Shown: in pieces, positions 4,877 through 5,011 of the stretch
Position numbering within the stretch: the first letter of the stretch is position 1
Layout: each line of letters opens with the position of its first letter
NCBI GenBank assembly: GCA_001564255.1
Contig: LKNC01000210.1
Span: 1 to 5,011 of the forward strand
Direction of reading: 5' to 3'
DNA length: 5,011 bases
Source of the DNA: Natrialbaceae archaeon Tc-Br11_E2g1
Lineage (GTDB): Archaea; Halobacteriota; Halobacteria; Halobacteriales; Natrialbaceae
Notes under the pieces: model-generated
The model's database searches: none
Seen by the model: the letters and a program-made list of their open reading frames with translations, nothing else
What the model was told of the DNA's origin: nothing
Program-made: the position numbers and the translations under genes

Positions 4877-5011
4877 TTACAGTCGAGTGACGTTGGTCGC
4901 CCGGGGGCCCTTGGGGGCCTGTTCGATACTAAATTCGATCTCTGTGCCTTCTTCGAGGTCCGGACCGCCAACGTCTTCCATGTGGAAGAATACGTCATCG
5001 TCCGCGTCGTC
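4877..5011 (-). CDS. cspA: CspA-type cold-shock protein, N-terminus outside window
   Basis: The last 44 codons and the TAA (4879-4877) of a small cold-shock-domain protein are present; the gene enters from beyond base 5011. Cold-shock proteins are single OB-fold RNA/DNA chaperones in the cytoplasm. The visible part contains the RNP2-type motif VFFHMEDV followed by GGPDLEEGTEIEFSIEQ and the C-terminal strand KGPRATNVTRL, the classic end of this family. Haloarchaeal members are usually about 64 residues, so roughly 20 N-terminal residues, including the RNP1 segment, should lie outside the window. The protein is acidic, as expected in a halophile. It lies upstream of the lipoprotein gene on the same strand, but the 156-base gap, T5 tract and separate TATA box argue for independent transcription. 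Confidence 0.93.
   Translation of the reverse strand, partial: DDADDDVFFHMEDVGGPDLEEGTEIEFSIEQAPKGPRATNVTRL

Noticed and set aside
1..5011. CRISPR array, insertion sequence or phage genes
   Set aside because: There are no regularly spaced direct repeats, transposase or integrase motifs, terminal inverted repeats with target duplications, or phage structural genes.

Overview
The window looks like a stretch of a haloarchaeal chromosome (class Halobacteria; genus not determinable). Supporting signs are the high GC content with a strong bias to G/C in third codon positions, acidic Asp/Glu-rich proteins, a twin-arginine lipoprotein signal, near-leaderless genes with a TATA element about 25-32 bases before the start codon, and a typical haloarchaeal cold-shock protein. 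There is no sign of a phage, transposon, CRISPR array, tRNA or rRNA. The genes look like ordinary chromosomal genes. The more unusual material lies between them.

Layout: (1) bases 1-1432, plus strand: the 3' part of a rhomboid-type intramembrane serine protease with extra membrane segments and a C-terminal extracytoplasmic domain. (2) 1433-1512: a convergent gap almost filled by a long imperfect palindrome. (3) 2786 down to 1513, minus strand: a probable two-gene operon, a fumarylacetoacetate-hydrolase-fold enzyme followed 35 bases later by a YkgJ-type cysteine-cluster protein. (4) 2787-3087: a 301-base divergent intergenic region with a near-palindromic TATA element equidistant from two ATGs and a set of overlapping inverted repeats. 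(5) 3088-3969, plus strand: a two-domain rhodanese-type sulfurtransferase. (6) 3970-4054: a convergent gap with two hairpins. (7) 4720 down to 4055, minus strand: a Tat-exported lipoprotein of unknown function. (8) 4877-5011, minus strand: the C-terminal 44 codons of a CspA-type cold-shock protein, running off the end.

Functionally, only the enzyme/YkgJ pair looks co-transcribed. The rhomboid, sulfurtransferase, lipoprotein and cold-shock genes appear to be separate units, and no shared pathway can be read from the window. No clearly new multi-gene system is visible. The best leads are the divergent intergenic region, the two convergent-gap hairpins (which pair fully only as minus-strand RNA), the altered metal-ligand position in the hydrolase-fold enzyme, and a striking excess of CTCGAG.
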